The position numbers and the translations under genes are program-made. From Nostoc sp. ATCC 53789 (lineage in GTDB: Bacteria > Cyanobacteriota > Cyanobacteriia > Cyanobacteriales > Nostocaceae), in contig NZ_CP046703.1 in the NCBI RefSeq assembly GCF_009873495.1, forward strand, positions 2,480,001 through 2,544,000: 64,000 nt of DNA, given 5' to 3'. Every line of letters begins with the position of its first letter. The first letter of the stretch is position 1. Below are positions 36,259-46,155 of this stretch, in pieces. The notes below the pieces were generated by a model. It was not told where the DNA came from. It made no database searches and saw nothing but the letters and a program-made list of their open reading frames with translations.

Positions 36259-37836
36259 TTATCTTGGGTGTCCCAATGTAGTGATATATAGAGCAGCTTC
36301 ATCAGAGGGAATACCCAAAACTTCATTTACTTGGTCATCAAAGAATCCACCGATACCGCTAACGCCTACATTTAGGTGCATTGCGGCTAAATTCAGGCGC
36401 TGTCCCAAATGACCCGCATCCAGATGTAAATAACGGTAAACGCGATCGCCATATTGAGCGATCGCAGCTTTCAGATCGGCTGTATGGAATAATACTGCTG
36501 CTGCATCCCGCCCTAATTCTTGCCCCAAGCAGAGAAAATGTAACTCTCGCCGGAAATTTTTAAACCGAATTTGGCGTAATTCTTGGGCTTTGGGCGCGTA
36601 ATAGTAGCAACCTGCTTCCAGTCCTTTAACTCCGCAAACAGCAATAAATGTTTCTATTAAATTCAAATCAAAGTAGTCTGGAGAAATATCTAAACTTTGG
36701 TCGATGTAATTTTGCGGTTGGTAAGTGAAATCGAGTAGACTTTTCAATTGATCGAAAGTTAAATCATCACCATTATAAGCGCGGGTAGAGCGTCGCTTAT
36801 ACATTGTATTTTCCAGTTCTGACAGCTTTTGTCCCCAGTCTATAGGTGTAGTGGTGGTGGGGATTTTCAAACAGAAAGGAAAGTTATATTTATCCTCTAA
36901 AGATTTTTCTTGTTTGATAACTGGTAGATTGAGATTGCCAGTTATACCTGATTGAATTTGGGTGTGTCGATGGAAATATGTCAGCAATTCACCATCGGGG
37001 ATTTGGGGATAATTGGTTTCGGTGGCGGAAGGTAAAGCAGTACATCCCAATGGCAAATTTTGATTGACATCTAACAAGTCTGCCAGAGGTAAGACAGCGA
37101 TCGCACCTTCTTGTTGCGGATCTATATAAAGCAGATCGTTTACCGATTCATCCACAAAGCCGCCGATTAAATGAGGACGAAAGTCAGTAATCGCTCCAGC
37201 CAATTCGATATTACCCAATAGATGTCCCGTATCTAGAAAAATCCGGCGATAAGCCCGATCTTCATAGCGCCAGGCAGAACGATAAAATACCGCAGTGACA
37301 ATAATTGCTAATTGGGTGTTTTCTAAAGAAGGATGCCAGAAACAAGCTGCTTGAAGAGTTTGCCAAACATCACTTTCCCAATAATGCATCAGTGAATGAG
37401 TCCGACACTGGTAGTTATACAAACCAGGTGGCAATAACGACGTGCCACGGGAAACCACATACACCTCGGCAGGGTACAATCCGCCGGCACTGGGAGCAGC
37501 GCGTAAATATACCGCACTACCCATAGAAGGCATTCTCGCTGTCAATCCATAGCTGCGAAACAGCAACCGTGAAAGTCTTTGCCACCATTGAGCATCTGGG
37601 TTGTTAGCAAATCCCTCTGATTTTTCTTGGATATAGGGTTTGAGATCAATATTAGAGCCAATTTTGTACTCTTTGAAAGGCACTGGCTGTTTAGTCCAGT
37701 CTAACTGCTGACTTTTGGAGGCAAGAGTCTCAGGGTTGTATTTAGTCCGTTCGTGATAATGCTGGGCAATTGATTGGTGTAATTCTGGCATAGTACTTTT
37801 AATATCCTTGGGGCATTCTTTTTTTGATCTTGGCAT
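36259..37836 (-). CDS. SagB/ThcOx-type nitroreductase-fold dehydrogenase, two tandem domains
   Basis: The 525-residue protein carries two nitroreductase-like halves (about 60-275 and 310-525). The first has RLLFRSYGLTAR and AAPSAGGLYPAEVYVVSRG, the SagB signature. The second opens with YKRRSTRAYNGDDLTFDQLKSLL. Both halves contain the LDTGHLLGN/LDAGHLGQRLN helix and the GGFVDESVNDLLYI/GGFFDDQVNEVLGI pattern, showing an internal duplication. SagB-like flavoenzymes oxidise azolines in peptide natural products or act in other redox steps. No cyclodehydratase, precursor peptide or transporter gene lies nearby, so the role is open. The ATG at 37836 is backed by GAGG eight bases upstream. Confidence 0.85.
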   Translation of the reverse strand: MPRSKKECPKDIKSTMPELHQSIAQHYHERTKYNPETLASKSQQLDWTKQPVPFKEYKIGSNIDLKPYIQEKSEGFANNPDAQWWQRLSRLLFRSYGLTARMPSMGSAVYLRAAPSAGGLYPAEVYVVSRGTSLLPPGLYNYQCRTHSLMHYWESDVWQTLQAACFWHPSLENTQLAIIVTAVFYRSAWRYEDRAYRRIFLDTGHLLGNIELAGAITDFRPHLIGGFVDESVNDLLYIDPQQEGAIAVLPLADLLDVNQNLPLGCTALPSATETNYPQIPDGELLTYFHRHTQIQSGITGNLNLPVIKQEKSLEDKYNFPFCLKIPTTTTPIDWGQKLSELENTMYKRRSTRAYNGDDLTFDQLKSLLDFTYQPQNYIDQSLDISPDYFDLNLIETFIAVCGVKGLEAGCYYYAPKAQELRQIRFKNFRRELHFLCLGQELGRDAAAVLFHTADLKAAIAQYGDRVYRYLHLDAGHLGQRLNLAAMHLNVGVSGIGGFFDDQVNEVLGIPSDEAALYITTLGHPR

Positions 37837-37952
37837 TCATTAGCCTCATTGTTTCGTGTCAATTCGTACAATCCTCATAGTCACAAAGTGGTAATTGGTA
37901 ACAACTGCATTGGGAATGGGGAATTGGGAATTGGGAATCTGGGCAAAAATAA

Positions 37953-37983
37953 TGTAGAGACGTAGCACTGCTACGTCTCTACA
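37953..37983. repeat. Perfect TGTAGAGACGTAGC hairpin
   Basis: TGTAGAGACGTAGC (37953-37966) and GCTACGTCTCTACA (37970-37983) form a perfect 14-pair stem with loop ACT. It is a widespread Nostoc interspersed hairpin. Just upstream (37915-37937) is a GGAATTGGG heptamer run. Both lie in the gap between the M28 peptidase and SagB-like genes. Confidence 0.88.
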
Positions 37984-38031
37984 AGGGTTCTGGATAACGC
38001 ATATTTAATTTCTGGATATGTCTAATATTTT

Positions 38032-38880
38032 TCATAACCGCCGAATCGCAATTTCTAACCCTTCACAGACACCACTAAGAAAATCTAAATCTAAAGTAGC
38101 GATCGCATCACTAGGTTTGTGATAATGGGGATTTCGCAAAAATGCCGTATCTGTCACCATCATTGCTGGATAACCCAAATCCCAGAAAGGTGCATGATCG
38201 CTAAGTCTGGTTTGGGGAACTATTAAACCTCGATTCGGCACGGGTAGCCATTGACTAGCTACGCCAGCTTTGCGAATATTACGGCTCATCCCAATTAAGT
38301 CAGGCAATGTCCGCAAATTACCAATTAAAGCAATAAAATCACCTGTATCAGGATAGAAGCGTTCTAGAGGAGGGGGATAACTTTGAGAACCAGGCGTAGA
38401 ATCCTTATAACCCAGCATTTCTAGGGAGATCATTAAGCGTAGCTGTTGCTTTTGTTGGTGCAACACAGCTGCATAATCAGCGCTACCTAGTAAGCCGTAT
38501 TCTTCCATATCGAAAGCAACCAGCCTTAATGGATATCTTATAGGTTGGGTAGCAAACTTTCTCGCCAATTCCAGCAAAACTGCCACACCTGTGGCATTAT
38601 CATCAGCCGCAGGTGTTCCCGGAACGCCATCATAATGAGCGCCAATTAAAATCGGTGGCAAATCTTTTTTTTGCCCTCTAGGTTGGGAGGGTAAATTTAA
38701 TATCAAGTTCTTACAAGCTTTACCCCTGACTTCAAAGGTGTGGATTTCCACACTCCCCCATTGGGAAAATTCCTGGCGGATGTATTCTTGGACGAAAAAA
38801 TGTCCAGCTGTTGCCATGTAAGGATCGCGTTCTCGCGCGATCGCACTCAGGGAAGTTTGTAATCGCTTTGTTAAATTCAA
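38032..38880 (-). CDS. M28 family zinc aminopeptidase/peptidase
   Basis: A 282-residue metallopeptidase. The two-zinc site is visible: His in IGAHYDGVPGTP, Asp in AADDNATG, the catalytic Glu pair in DMEEYGLLGS, a later Asp (PDTGDF region) and His in SDHAPFWDLGYPAMMVTDTAFLRNPHYH. No signal peptide is evident at the N-terminus (MNLTKRLQTSL), so it may be cytoplasmic, unlike many secreted M28 enzymes. The substrate is unknown. Glutaminyl cyclase-like members share this fold, but the EE pair fits a peptidase. The gene is monocistronic. Confidence 0.87.
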   Translation of the reverse strand: MNLTKRLQTSLSAIARERDPYMATAGHFFVQEYIRQEFSQWGSVEIHTFEVRGKACKNLILNLPSQPRGQKKDLPPILIGAHYDGVPGTPAADDNATGVAVLLELARKFATQPIRYPLRLVAFDMEEYGLLGSADYAAVLHQQKQQLRLMISLEMLGYKDSTPGSQSYPPPLERFYPDTGDFIALIGNLRTLPDLIGMSRNIRKAGVASQWLPVPNRGLIVPQTRLSDHAPFWDLGYPAMMVTDTAFLRNPHYHKPSDAIATLDLDFLSGVCEGLEIAIRRL

Positions 38881-39197
38881 ATGTTTAAAATAGCGGTAAT
38901 ATTAAGGTTTTCAGGCACTCAAAGAAGCAGAAATTTATTATTTCAAGTGCATTTAGCAACTTACAGATTCAGTGCATAGAAGTAACCGGATAACAAGAAT
39001 TGAGGCTGCTTAGACACAGCAATCATCGTCAATGCTATCCTAGTCTTGCAACTATCTCCTCTAGCTGCACTTCTTAGCTCACTGCCTTAATGATGACTAT
39101 TATACCATTGAGGTGTTTTCATCCCATAGCACAAAGCTAGAGGTAGTTCCGCCCAATCATAATAAATACATAAGACACTTTAGGAGAAGAGTAACGC
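38881..39197. other. Intergenic region upstream of dnaK
   Basis: The 317 bases separate the divergent M28 peptidase and dnaK genes. AGGAG at 39182-39186 is the dnaK ribosome-binding site. I looked for a CIRCE-type inverted repeat (TTAGCACTC-N9-GAGTGCTAA) and found none, so HrcA control is not supported here. Confidence 0.5.
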
Positions 39198-41306
39198 ATG
39201 GGCAAGGTAGTCGGCATCGACTTGGGTACAACCAACTCAGTAGTCGCCGTTATGGAGGGTGGCAAGCCGGTGGTGATTGCCAATGCAGAAGGAATGCGAA
39301 CAACCCCCTCCGTAGTTGGCTTTAGCAAAGAAGGCGAAAGGGTAGTTGGGCAAATGGCACGCCGCCAAACCGTCCTCAATCCCCAAAATACCTTTTTTGC
39401 AGTGAAACGCTTCATTGGGCGCAAATATGCCGAACTTAGTCCAGATTCTAAGCGTGTACCCTACACCATCCGCAAAGATGAAGTAGGTAATATTAAAATT
39501 GCTTGTCCCCGTCTCAATAAAGATTTCGCCCCAGAAGAAATTTCGGCAATGGTGCTGAAGAAATTGGCAGACGATGCTAGTCGCTATTTGGGTGAACCAG
39601 TCACAGGGGCAGTGATTACAGTCCCCGCTTATTTTAACGATTCTCAACGGCAAGCAACCCGCGATGCTGGCAGAATTGCCGGTTTAGAGGTGTTGCGGAT
39701 TCTCAATGAACCAACTGCTGCATCTTTAGCTTATGGATTAGATCGGGGTGACACGGAAACTATCTTAGTCTTCGACTTGGGTGGCGGTACTTTTGACGTG
39801 TCGATTTTAGAAGTGGGCGATGGGATATTTGAGGTCAAAGCTACCAGTGGAGATACGCAACTTGGTGGTAATGACTTTGACAAAGTAATCGTAGATTGGT
39901 TAGCAGAGCAATTTCTGGAAACTGAAGAAATAGACTTAAGACGCGATCGCCAAGCTTTGCAACGTCTGATGGAAGCTGCGGAAAAAGCCAAAATTGAGCT
40001 TTCTGCTGTCAGCGTTACTGATATTAACTTACCCTTCATCACCGCTACGGAAGATGGCCCCAAACATCTAGAAACTCGTTTAACTCGTTCCCAGTTTGAA
40101 GGTTTGTGTGGTGATTTGGTAGGGCGATTGCGGACACCAGTGAAACGCGCCCTCAAAGATGCCGGACTTTCACCTAGAGACATTGAAGAAGTTGTCTTAG
40201 TTGGTGGTTCTACACGGATGCCAATGGTGAAACAGCTAGTGCGGGACTTGATTGGTACAGAACCTAACGAAAACGTTAATCCCGATGAAGTAGTGGGAGT
40301 GGGTGCAGCAATTCAAGCCGGAATTCTTGCAGGCGAACTCAAAGATGTGCTGCTTTTGGATGTCACACCCCTTTCTTTGGGATTGGAAACCATCGGCGGC
40401 GTGATGAAAAAACTCATTCCCCGCAACACTACCATTCCAGTCCGCCGTTCTGACATTTTTTCCACGTCTGAAAATAACCAAAATACTGTGGAAATTCACG
40501 TAGTTCAGGGCGAACGGGAAATGGCAGGAAACAATAAGTCTTTAGGACGTTTCAAGCTGTATGGTATCCCGCCAGCGCCACGAGGAATTCCCCAAGTTCA
40601 GGTGTCATTTGATATCGATGCTAATGGTATTTTACAGGTAACAGCCTTAGATAGAACCACTGGGCGAGAGCAGAGTATCACCGTTCAAGGCGCTTCCACC
40701 TTGAACGAGTCAGAAGTGAATCGGATGATTCAAGATGCACAGAAATACGCCGATGTCGATCGCGAACGTAAAGAAAGGGTAGAAAAGCGGACTCGTTCTG
40801 AGGCATTAATTTTCCAAGCAGAACGGCAACTTAGAGAAGTTGCGCTTGAATTTGGTATGCAGTTTGCCCGCAGCCGTCGCCAAAGAATTGATAATATTTG
40901 CCGAGACTTAAAAGAAAGTCTGAAGGAAAATAGCGATCGCGGTATCGATCAAGCCTACGCCGATTTGCAAGATGCTCTCTATGAGCTAAATCGGGAAGTC
41001 CGTCAGACTTATGCTGAAGATGAAGATGACGATTTGTTAGGTACTATCCGTGACATTTTTACTGGCGGTGATAAGGATAAAGAACGCGAATTTCCTAGAG
41101 ATACATATCGGGAACGCGATTCATTTGGTAAGGACTATGGCAGAGATTACGGTAAAGACTATGGCCGAGACAATAGCCGAGACTATGGCCGAGATAATAA
41201 TAGCCGAGACAGTCGTTCTTCATCTTATGAAAGCCGTCCTCCACGCAAAGCCCGTCCCAGCTACCAAGATAACTGGGATGATGAAGATGACAATGATTGG
41301 TTGTAG
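39198..41306 (+). CDS. dnaK: Hsp70 chaperone DnaK with Arg/Tyr/Asp-rich C-terminal extension
   Basis: The 702-residue Hsp70 has the ATPase phosphate loops (GIDLGTTNS at 5-13 and [12 protein letters not shown]), the [13 protein letters not shown] segment, the linker [13 protein letters not shown] and a substrate-binding domain. Unlike DnaK1-type proteins it ends with a low-complexity tail of about 60 residues ([18 protein letters not shown] pattern, then [10 protein letters not shown]). The first 150 residues ([40 protein letters not shown]) and the extended tail suggest the cyanobacterial DnaK3 class, which has been linked to thylakoid membranes in other species. dnaJ follows 111 bases downstream. 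The tail repeats are also visible in the DNA (GACTATGGCCGAGA units, about 41130-41190). Confidence 0.95.
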   Translation: MGKVVGIDLGTTNSVVAVMEGGKPVVIANAEGMRTTPSVVGFSKEGERVVGQMARRQTVLNPQNTFFAVKRFIGRKYAELSPDSKRVPYTIRKDEVGNIKIACPRLNKDFAPEEISAMVLKKLADDASRYLGEPVTGAVITVPAYFNDSQRQATRDAGRIAGLEVLRILNEPTAASLAYGLDRGDTETILVFDLGGGTFDVSILEVGDGIFEVKATSGDTQLGGNDFDKVIVDWLAEQFLETEEIDLRRDRQALQRLMEAAEKAKIELSAVSVTDINLPFITATEDGPKHLETRLTRSQFEGLCGDLVGRLRTPVKRALKDAGLSPRDIEEVVLVGGSTRMPMVKQLVRDLIGTEPNENVNPDEVVGVGAAIQAGILAGELKDVLLLDVTPLSLGLETIGGVMKKLIPRNTTIPVRRSDIFSTSENNQNTVEIHVVQGEREMAGNNKSLGRFKLYGIPPAPRGIPQVQVSFDIDANGILQVTALDRTTGREQSITVQGASTLNESEVNRMIQDAQKYADVDRERKERVEKRTRSEALIFQAERQLREVALEFGMQFARSRRQRIDNICRDLKESLKENSDRGIDQAYADLQDALYELNREVRQTYAEDEDDDLLGTIRDIFTGGDKDKEREFPRDTYRERDSFGKDYGRDYGKDYGRDNSRDYGRDNNSRDSRSSSYESRPPRKARPSYQDNWDDEDDNDWL

Positions 41307-41417
41307 TACTTTTAATAAAAGTTAGGAGTTAGGAGTGAGAAGTTTAAAATTAAATCTTTCAACTCCTAACTCATAATTCATAACTACTAAGTAATTTAAA
41401 ATTTAAATAACTGAACT

Positions 41418-42416
41418 ATGCAAAATTTGCCGAATTTCCGCGATTACTACGAAATTTTAGGAGTATCTAAAGACGCTTCTGGTGAGGAAATTAAAAAGGT
41501 TTATCGGCGGTTAGCAAGACAATATCACCCCGATCTAAATCCGGGTAACAAAGAATCTGAGGAAAAATTTAAGGATATCGGCGAGGCTTATGAAGTCCTT
41601 TCAGACTCAGCCAAGCGATCGCAATACGACCAGTTTAGCCGCTACTGGAAGCAAAAAGGCTTTGCAGGCAACAAACAAACGCCAAAGGCTAAAACTTGGC
41701 AAAGTGGCGCTAGCGATCGCAACGGTAATCAGGAAGTAGATCCAAGCCAATTCTCCGACTTTGAAAGCTTTATTAATCAAGTTATCGGTGTCAAAAATAA
41801 GAGTGGGGCCAGTAAGTCGTCTACTAATGGCAATACTAGCGATCCGTTTCGTTCCCCCAGAACAAAAGTTGCCTATACAGTTAACACTCCACCTCGGACA
41901 ACGCGTCGAGATATAGAAGCCAGATTAACGCTACCACTGGAAAAAGCTTATCAAGGTGGTAATGAACGCATTCGTTTGGAAGATGGGCGATCGCTAGAAG
42001 TTAATATGCCACTAGGGATGGTAACAGGTCAAACCATCCGTTTGCGAAACCAAGGTGTTGGTGGTGGCGATCTATACTTAAAAATTACCGTTGAGCCTCA
42101 TCCATTATTTAAGCTAGAAGGTTTAAATATTCTTTGCCAAGTACCAGTTACTCCCAGCGAAGCTGTTTTAGGAGGACAGGTAGAAGCACCAACTTTGGAT
42201 GGCCCAGTGAAAATGACCATTCCTCCAGGAGTTAGGTCTGGTCAAAAATTCCGACTAGGGAATAAAGGCTACCCCGGCGATGACGGTAAACGTGGCGATC
42301 AATTAGTAGAAATTCAAATAGTTACACCGAAAAATATCAATCAAGAAGAACAGGAATTGTACGAAAAGTTACGGCAAATTGAAACTTTTAAACCCCGTGC
42401 TGATTTAATACGTTAA
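41418..42416 (+). CDS. dnaJ: DnaJ/CbpA-type Hsp40 co-chaperone (no zinc finger)
   Basis: This 332-residue J-protein has a J domain at residues about 8-72 with the HPD motif in [10 protein letters not shown], which triggers the DnaK ATPase. A Gly/Ser/Asn-rich linker follows (about 85-155) and then two beta-barrel substrate-binding domains ([49 protein letters not shown]). The Cys-rich zinc domain of type I DnaJ is absent, so it is type II/CbpA-like. It lies directly downstream of dnaK. Its last 29 bases overlap the antisense Phd-type gene. Confidence 0.92.
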   Translation: MQNLPNFRDYYEILGVSKDASGEEIKKVYRRLARQYHPDLNPGNKESEEKFKDIGEAYEVLSDSAKRSQYDQFSRYWKQKGFAGNKQTPKAKTWQSGASDRNGNQEVDPSQFSDFESFINQVIGVKNKSGASKSSTNGNTSDPFRSPRTKVAYTVNTPPRTTRRDIEARLTLPLEKAYQGGNERIRLEDGRSLEVNMPLGMVTGQTIRLRNQGVGGGDLYLKITVEPHPLFKLEGLNILCQVPVTPSEAVLGGQVEAPTLDGPVKMTIPPGVRSGQKFRLGNKGYPGDDGKRGDQLVEIQIVTPKNINQEEQELYEKLRQIETFKPRADLIR

Positions 42417-42729
42417 TATTTGCAAAAAAAGCTGGAAGTGACTCGTCGTGATATTCAGTATACTCTCCACTATCGAGTTGCTTAATACCAATGTCAATCT
42501 GACTGCGTAATGCTTCTAACTTGAGTTTTTGCAGTTCTTCTTCAAGGCGCTGGAGTTCATCTATCATCTGTTGAAACGCTTGCGCTTCATGCACCACAAC
42601 CTCAGCTTTTCCATTCACCGTTAGTACAATCGGAGACTTAGTGACCTTGATCCGTTCTAAGTAATCTTTGGCATTACGCTTAAAGTCGGTAAGAGTTTGA
42701 ATATTTTCGAGATTAATTTTGATCTGCAT
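42388..42729 (-). CDS. Phd/YefM-type antitoxin, orphan
   Basis: A 113-residue protein with the Phd/YefM DNA-binding half ([21 protein letters not shown], then [19 protein letters not shown], residues about 8-53) followed by a helical, acidic toxin-binding half ([20 protein letters not shown]). The tail after the helices ([15 protein letters not shown]) is unlike family members and runs into the dnaJ coding end. No ParE/RelE-type toxin follows; the space downstream is dnaJ in the opposite sense. It is either a solitary regulator or a remnant whose toxin and natural C-terminus were lost. Confidence 0.75.
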   Translation of the reverse strand: MQIKINLENIQTLTDFKRNAKDYLERIKVTKSPIVLTVNGKAEVVVHEAQAFQQMIDELQRLEEELQKLKLEALRSQIDIGIKQLDSGEYTEYHDESLPAFFANINVLNQHGV

Positions 42730-42826
42730 CGCATCTAATTAAATGCTTTATTAAGATATCTTATCAAATGCTAGACCTGCTGTGTCTTCTGCAATTCACA
42801 AAGGATTTAAAATATAAAAAATATCT

Positions 42827-43393
42827 TTGAGCAAAGTGACTCAAACAGCCGTGAATCATAACGGGGCAATGCCACAAAGCAGTAAATCAACTTATTACTC
42901 CCTGCTAGGACTGCATCCCTCGGCATCAGTAATTGATATTCGTCGCGCTTATCGAGAACTGAGCAAACGCTATCATCCTGATACTACAGACTTGCCTACT
43001 GCGATCGCCACTTCCAAATTTCAGCAAATCAATGAAGCCTACGCCACCCTTAGCCATCCAGAACGGCGGTTAAGCTACGATTTAAAAATTGGCTATTCCC
43101 GATTTGGAGTGATTCAACCACCCCCTGACTTGAATCATCCCGTCTCGCGTTCTCATGACTGGTCAAAATCAGCTTACCTCGATCCTAGCGATCGCCCCTT
43201 ATCATCTGGCGAAATTTTTGCTTTATTTATGCTGGTGTTAACATTTGTAGGTTGTTTGTTATTAGCAGTTGCCATTGGTCTAACTCGTGGTGATGCTGCT
43301 TTTCAAACCCGTTTGCTACAGTCAACTCCATCTGTACAACAGCAAATTAACCATATATCGCAACTAATTACCCTTATGGTAATTAAAAATTAA
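42827..43393 (+). CDS. J-domain protein with C-terminal membrane anchor
   Basis: The protein has up to 188 residues. The J domain (about 21-85: YYSLLGLHPSASVIDIRRAYRELSKRYHPD) keeps the HPD motif. Conserved residues then give way to a linker and one membrane helix (about 135-157: IFALFMLVLTFVGCLLLAVAIG). It would recruit DnaK to a membrane, a layout known for several cyanobacterial J-proteins. The frame opens at a TTG (42827) with no close ribosome-binding site; GTG 42836 or ATG 42869 (residue 15, just before the J domain) are possible starts. The DUF3143 gene follows 31 bases downstream, so the two are probably co-transcribed. Confidence 0.8.
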   Translation: MSKVTQTAVNHNGAMPQSSKSTYYSLLGLHPSASVIDIRRAYRELSKRYHPDTTDLPTAIATSKFQQINEAYATLSHPERRLSYDLKIGYSRFGVIQPPPDLNHPVSRSHDWSKSAYLDPSDRPLSSGEIFALFMLVLTFVGCLLLAVAIGLTRGDAAFQTRLLQSTPSVQQQINHISQLITLMVIKN

Positions 43394-43424
43394 AAAATTT
43401 CCTAATCCAAAATCCCAAATTCCT

Positions 43425-43697
43425 ATGCCTCTTCTTCCCTCAGATACGCCCTTATATAATCATCCCTTGCCACAAATTGAACAGTGGCTAAAAGACCAAG
43501 GCTGTAAACAAGACGAAACCCAGAGGCATTGCTGGCATGTGCAACGGCCTAGTTGGCAAGCTGAACTATGGCTCGACGTTGAGCAAATCGTAGTGCGATA
43601 TGTCCAATCTGGGGAAAATGGACAAGATATCCAACGCTCGTTCAAATATTCTCTCAGTCGGGATGATGTAGAACAAGCTGTGTTTTCTGGGCCATAA
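43425..43697 (+). CDS. DUF3143 family protein
   Basis: A 90-residue soluble protein of a small cyanobacterial family. The conserved pattern is TPLYNHPLPQIEQWL (residues 8-22), then GC and WHVQRPSWQAELWLDVEQIVVRY, ending in FKYSLSRDDVEQAVFSGP. The function is not known. Placement directly after a J-protein gene, which I recall as a common arrangement in cyanobacteria, suggests a link with chaperone function but does not show it. Confidence 0.8.
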   Translation: MPLLPSDTPLYNHPLPQIEQWLKDQGCKQDETQRHCWHVQRPSWQAELWLDVEQIVVRYVQSGENGQDIQRSFKYSLSRDDVEQAVFSGP

Positions 43698-43738
43698 GTG
43701 AAGTGCTGAGTTCAGTTCACGGTAAAAAGGTAGGGAAA

Positions 43739-44170
43739 TTAAGCCGCAATCACGTTCAAAAAAGAATGAACACCCAGCAATCGGATGCCATAAGTTGCCA
43801 TTACTGCCCTTAACTCATCATCAGCACGTAAATCATCATCCCCAGACACAATAATCTCTGCTTGACCATCAATAGCCGTAGCAAGTACAGCTAAATCTTT
43901 GGGATCTCGACAATTAGGTGGAACCGTTTCCAACTCAATCCATATTGCTCGGTACTGCAACTGCTGTTCAAGTTGAATAGCAATACTTGGATTAATCCGT
44001 TCTCTTAACCGGGGGCGATTCCAAACTAGATGCAGTTCTTCCATTAGGGGTTGACTCATCACCAACTGGAATTTGTCCTCATTAAATGCTTCCAATATGG
44101 GCAATGTAACTCGGCCTTTGAGCAAAATACGAATCCAAATGTTAGTGTCGATGACCACTCGAAACTTCAT
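43739..44170 (-). CDS. PIN-domain toxin (putative toxin-antitoxin component)
   Basis: The 143-residue protein fits PIN-domain ribonucleases of the 'putative toxin-antitoxin system toxin component, PIN family'. Acidic active-site residues are seen in VVIDTNIWIRILLKG (Asp near residue 7), MEELHLV, DPKDLAVLATAIDGQAEIIVSGDDDL. Its start overlaps the stop of the antitoxin-like gene by 4 bases (ATGA), a coupling typical of such pairs. The target RNA is unknown. Confidence 0.85.
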   Translation of the reverse strand: MKFRVVIDTNIWIRILLKGRVTLPILEAFNEDKFQLVMSQPLMEELHLVWNRPRLRERINPSIAIQLEQQLQYRAIWIELETVPPNCRDPKDLAVLATAIDGQAEIIVSGDDDLRADDELRAVMATYGIRLLGVHSFLNVIAA

Positions 44171-44406
44171 GTTTGGTGAGATTGCTGGCGCACAGCCTTA
44201 ATTTCAGCCATGATATTTTCATCTGTAATATCATCAACCGGGGGTTGAGCATAAAGTTCTTGAATTAAAGCCCTCAAATCTGAACGTAAATCCACTAAAA
44301 CCAACGCTCTGGCAACCTCTGCCCGTTCCTCTGGTTGCAACTGTTGCACAGCCGTAATGAGTTGTTCCAGGGTGATAGGAATCGATACCATATCAATAGC
44401 CATCAT
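44167..44406 (-). CDS. Antitoxin-like partner of the PIN toxin
   Basis: A 79-residue small acidic helical protein (LEQLITAVQQLQPEERAEVARALV, then DLRALIQELYAQPP and ENIMAEIKAVRQQ). It is placed as the first gene of a translationally coupled pair with a PIN-domain toxin, the usual antitoxin position. Short cyanobacterial proteins of this type accompany PIN toxins. The antitoxin role is inferred from context. The start could be the first or second Met (MMAID). Confidence 0.75.
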   Translation of the reverse strand: MMAIDMVSIPITLEQLITAVQQLQPEERAEVARALVLVDLRSDLRALIQELYAQPPVDDITDENIMAEIKAVRQQSHQT

Positions 44407-44485
44407 TGAGTTTATTAAATTGTAGTGCGATCGCCAATCTTGTAGCTTCGCTAACTCATCTTAGCGACTTAATAAACGTAATATT

Positions 44486-45235
44486 TTAAACTTTACCAAA
44501 CCGCCGCTCCCGTTGCTGGTAGGCACACAAGGCGCGGTGAAACTCGGCCCGGTCAAAATCGGGCCAGAGAGCATCAGTGATGTAAATTTCTCCATAAGCC
44601 ATTTGCCAGAGCAGGAAATTTGAGAGGCGCATTTCTCCACTGGTGCGAATTAACAAATCTGGGTCAGTAATTCCGGCTGTATACAAGTGGCTTTCAAACA
44701 CTTGTTCATTAATTTCATCGGGTTGTAGCAGACCTTGCTGGACTTGTTTTGCGATCGCCTGACAAGCTTGTAAAATTTCCTGCCGTCCGCCATAATTAGT
44801 TGCCACTGAAAACCGGATACCGCGATTATCCTTGGTTTCTTCCATTGAACGGGATATTTCTTGCTGGAGCGATCGTGGCAGAGCCTGCAAATTTCCGACA
44901 AACTTAATTTGAACATTCTCTTCGACCATTTCCCGCAGTTCTTGGCGCAAAACTCTTTGAAACAGAGTCATCAAAAAATCCACTTCTTCCTGCGGTCTTT
45001 TCCAATTCTCCGTTGAAAAAGCATAAGCTGTCAGCGCCTGAATCCCCCAATCCTGACAACAACGGAGTAAATCCTTAAGAGCATCGACTCCTCGCTTATG
45101 ACCCATAATTCGAGGTAGACCCTGACGTTTAGCCCATCGACCATTGCCATCCATAATCACCGCAACGTGCTGCGGCAATAGTTCTCGTTTTAAGTCAGTA
45201 GGCAAATCTTGCAGTTTAGTTTGTTGTGCTGTCAT
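44486..45235 (-). CDS. uppS: Isoprenyl transferase / undecaprenyl diphosphate synthase
   Basis: The 249-residue cis-prenyltransferase adds isoprene units to farnesyl or geranylgeranyl diphosphate to make the C55-type polyprenyl carrier used for peptidoglycan and other envelope glycans. Motifs: the diphosphate-binding [17 protein letters not shown] (Asp near 29), [22 protein letters not shown] and the C-terminal [20 protein letters not shown]. The length is normal. Its start overlaps the stop of cdaA by 4 bases, so the two are translationally coupled, with lysA further upstream. Confidence 0.95.
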   Translation of the reverse strand: MTAQQTKLQDLPTDLKRELLPQHVAVIMDGNGRWAKRQGLPRIMGHKRGVDALKDLLRCCQDWGIQALTAYAFSTENWKRPQEEVDFLMTLFQRVLRQELREMVEENVQIKFVGNLQALPRSLQQEISRSMEETKDNRGIRFSVATNYGGRQEILQACQAIAKQVQQGLLQPDEINEQVFESHLYTAGITDPDLLIRTSGEMRLSNFLLWQMAYGEIYITDALWPDFDRAEFHRALCAYQQRERRFGKV

Positions 45236-46155
45236 TTTTTATCTCGAGAAGCGGTCGATGGTAATCCGAGTAAACGTGAAACCAGTGCTAGTGTCTTCCC
45301 ACCTATCCGACGAACAAAACTCAACAGACCAGGAGCAACAGCTTCCCTATCCACGGTTGGTGACAAAAGAGCCTCTAATGACTCTTTTAGTTTTTTAATC
45401 GTCAGTGGTCTATTTAGGGTTCCCCGTTCCGCTAAGGAAATGGAACCCGTTTCTTCAGATACAACGACACAAATGCAATTTTCGACCCGCTCAGTAATTC
45501 CCATTGCCGCCCGGTGGCGTGTTCCCAACTGGCGCGAGGCTGTGCGTCCCGAAAGTGGTAAAATTATACCCGATGATACGATCCGTGAGCCACGGATTAA
45601 TGTCGCTCCATCGTGTAACAAAGTTTTCGGCTGAAAAATTGTCTGGATTAGTTCTTTAGAAACCTCCGCATTTAGCTTTACTCCTGGCACAGAAAAATCT
45701 CGCTCATCAATTGGCCCTGTGGTTTCCACAATTAGTAAAGCTCCAATCCGGTTTTTTGACAATTCTTTAACAGCCTCAACAATTTCATCAATTACACTAT
45801 CAGATTTGGGGATTGCCAGCCGATCGGGTTGAAACAACTGGCGGAATTCGCCACGCCCCAATTGCTCCAAAAACCGCCGAAACTCTGACTGTAAAGCAAC
45901 TGCCATCGCTACAGCACAACCAATCACCAACTTTTCTAGTACAAAACTTAAAAGAGGTAGTCCTAATCTGCCACTTAGTGCTGAGGCTAGCATTAAGATA
46001 ATGAATCCCCGCACCATCCACAGTGTTCGGCGCTCACTAATAATAACTAGTATCATGTAAGTCAGCGCCAGCACTAACACAATATCCAGAGTCCCAAGCA
46101 GCAAGGACTGTGACCACCCCAGGTTTATCAGCCATTGCTTCCACCAATCTCTCAT
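45232..46155 (-). CDS. cdaA: Diadenylate cyclase CdaA (c-di-AMP synthase)
   Basis: CdaA condenses two ATP into the second messenger c-di-AMP, which controls potassium, osmotic balance and cell-wall homeostasis. The 307-residue protein has three N-terminal membrane helices (about 15-95) and a DAC domain with the catalytic [11 protein letters not shown] and [13 protein letters not shown] motifs (DGA and RHR). After the domain there is a C-terminal extension of about 70 residues ending near the uppS start. The 4-base overlap with uppS couples c-di-AMP synthesis to production of the wall-lipid carrier. Confidence 0.95.
   Translation of the reverse strand: MRDWWKQWLINLGWSQSLLLGTLDIVLVLALTYMILVIISERRTLWMVRGFIILMLASALSGRLGLPLLSFVLEKLVIGCAVAMAVALQSEFRRFLEQLGRGEFRQLFQPDRLAIPKSDSVIDEIVEAVKELSKNRIGALLIVETTGPIDERDFSVPGVKLNAEVSKELIQTIFQPKTLLHDGATLIRGSRIVSSGIILPLSGRTASRQLGTRHRAAMGITERVENCICVVVSEETGSISLAERGTLNRPLTIKKLKESLEALLSPTVDREAVAPGLLSFVRRIGGKTLALVSRLLGLPSTASRDKK

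Noticed and set aside
39237..39653. 138-codon antisense reading frame inside dnaK
   Set aside because: It lies fully opposite the highly conserved DnaK ATPase domain and its protein has no recognisable features.
45209..45634. Plus-strand frame across the cdaA-uppS junction
   Set aside because: Both minus-strand genes have complete motifs and overlap by 4 bases; the plus frame has no family signature.
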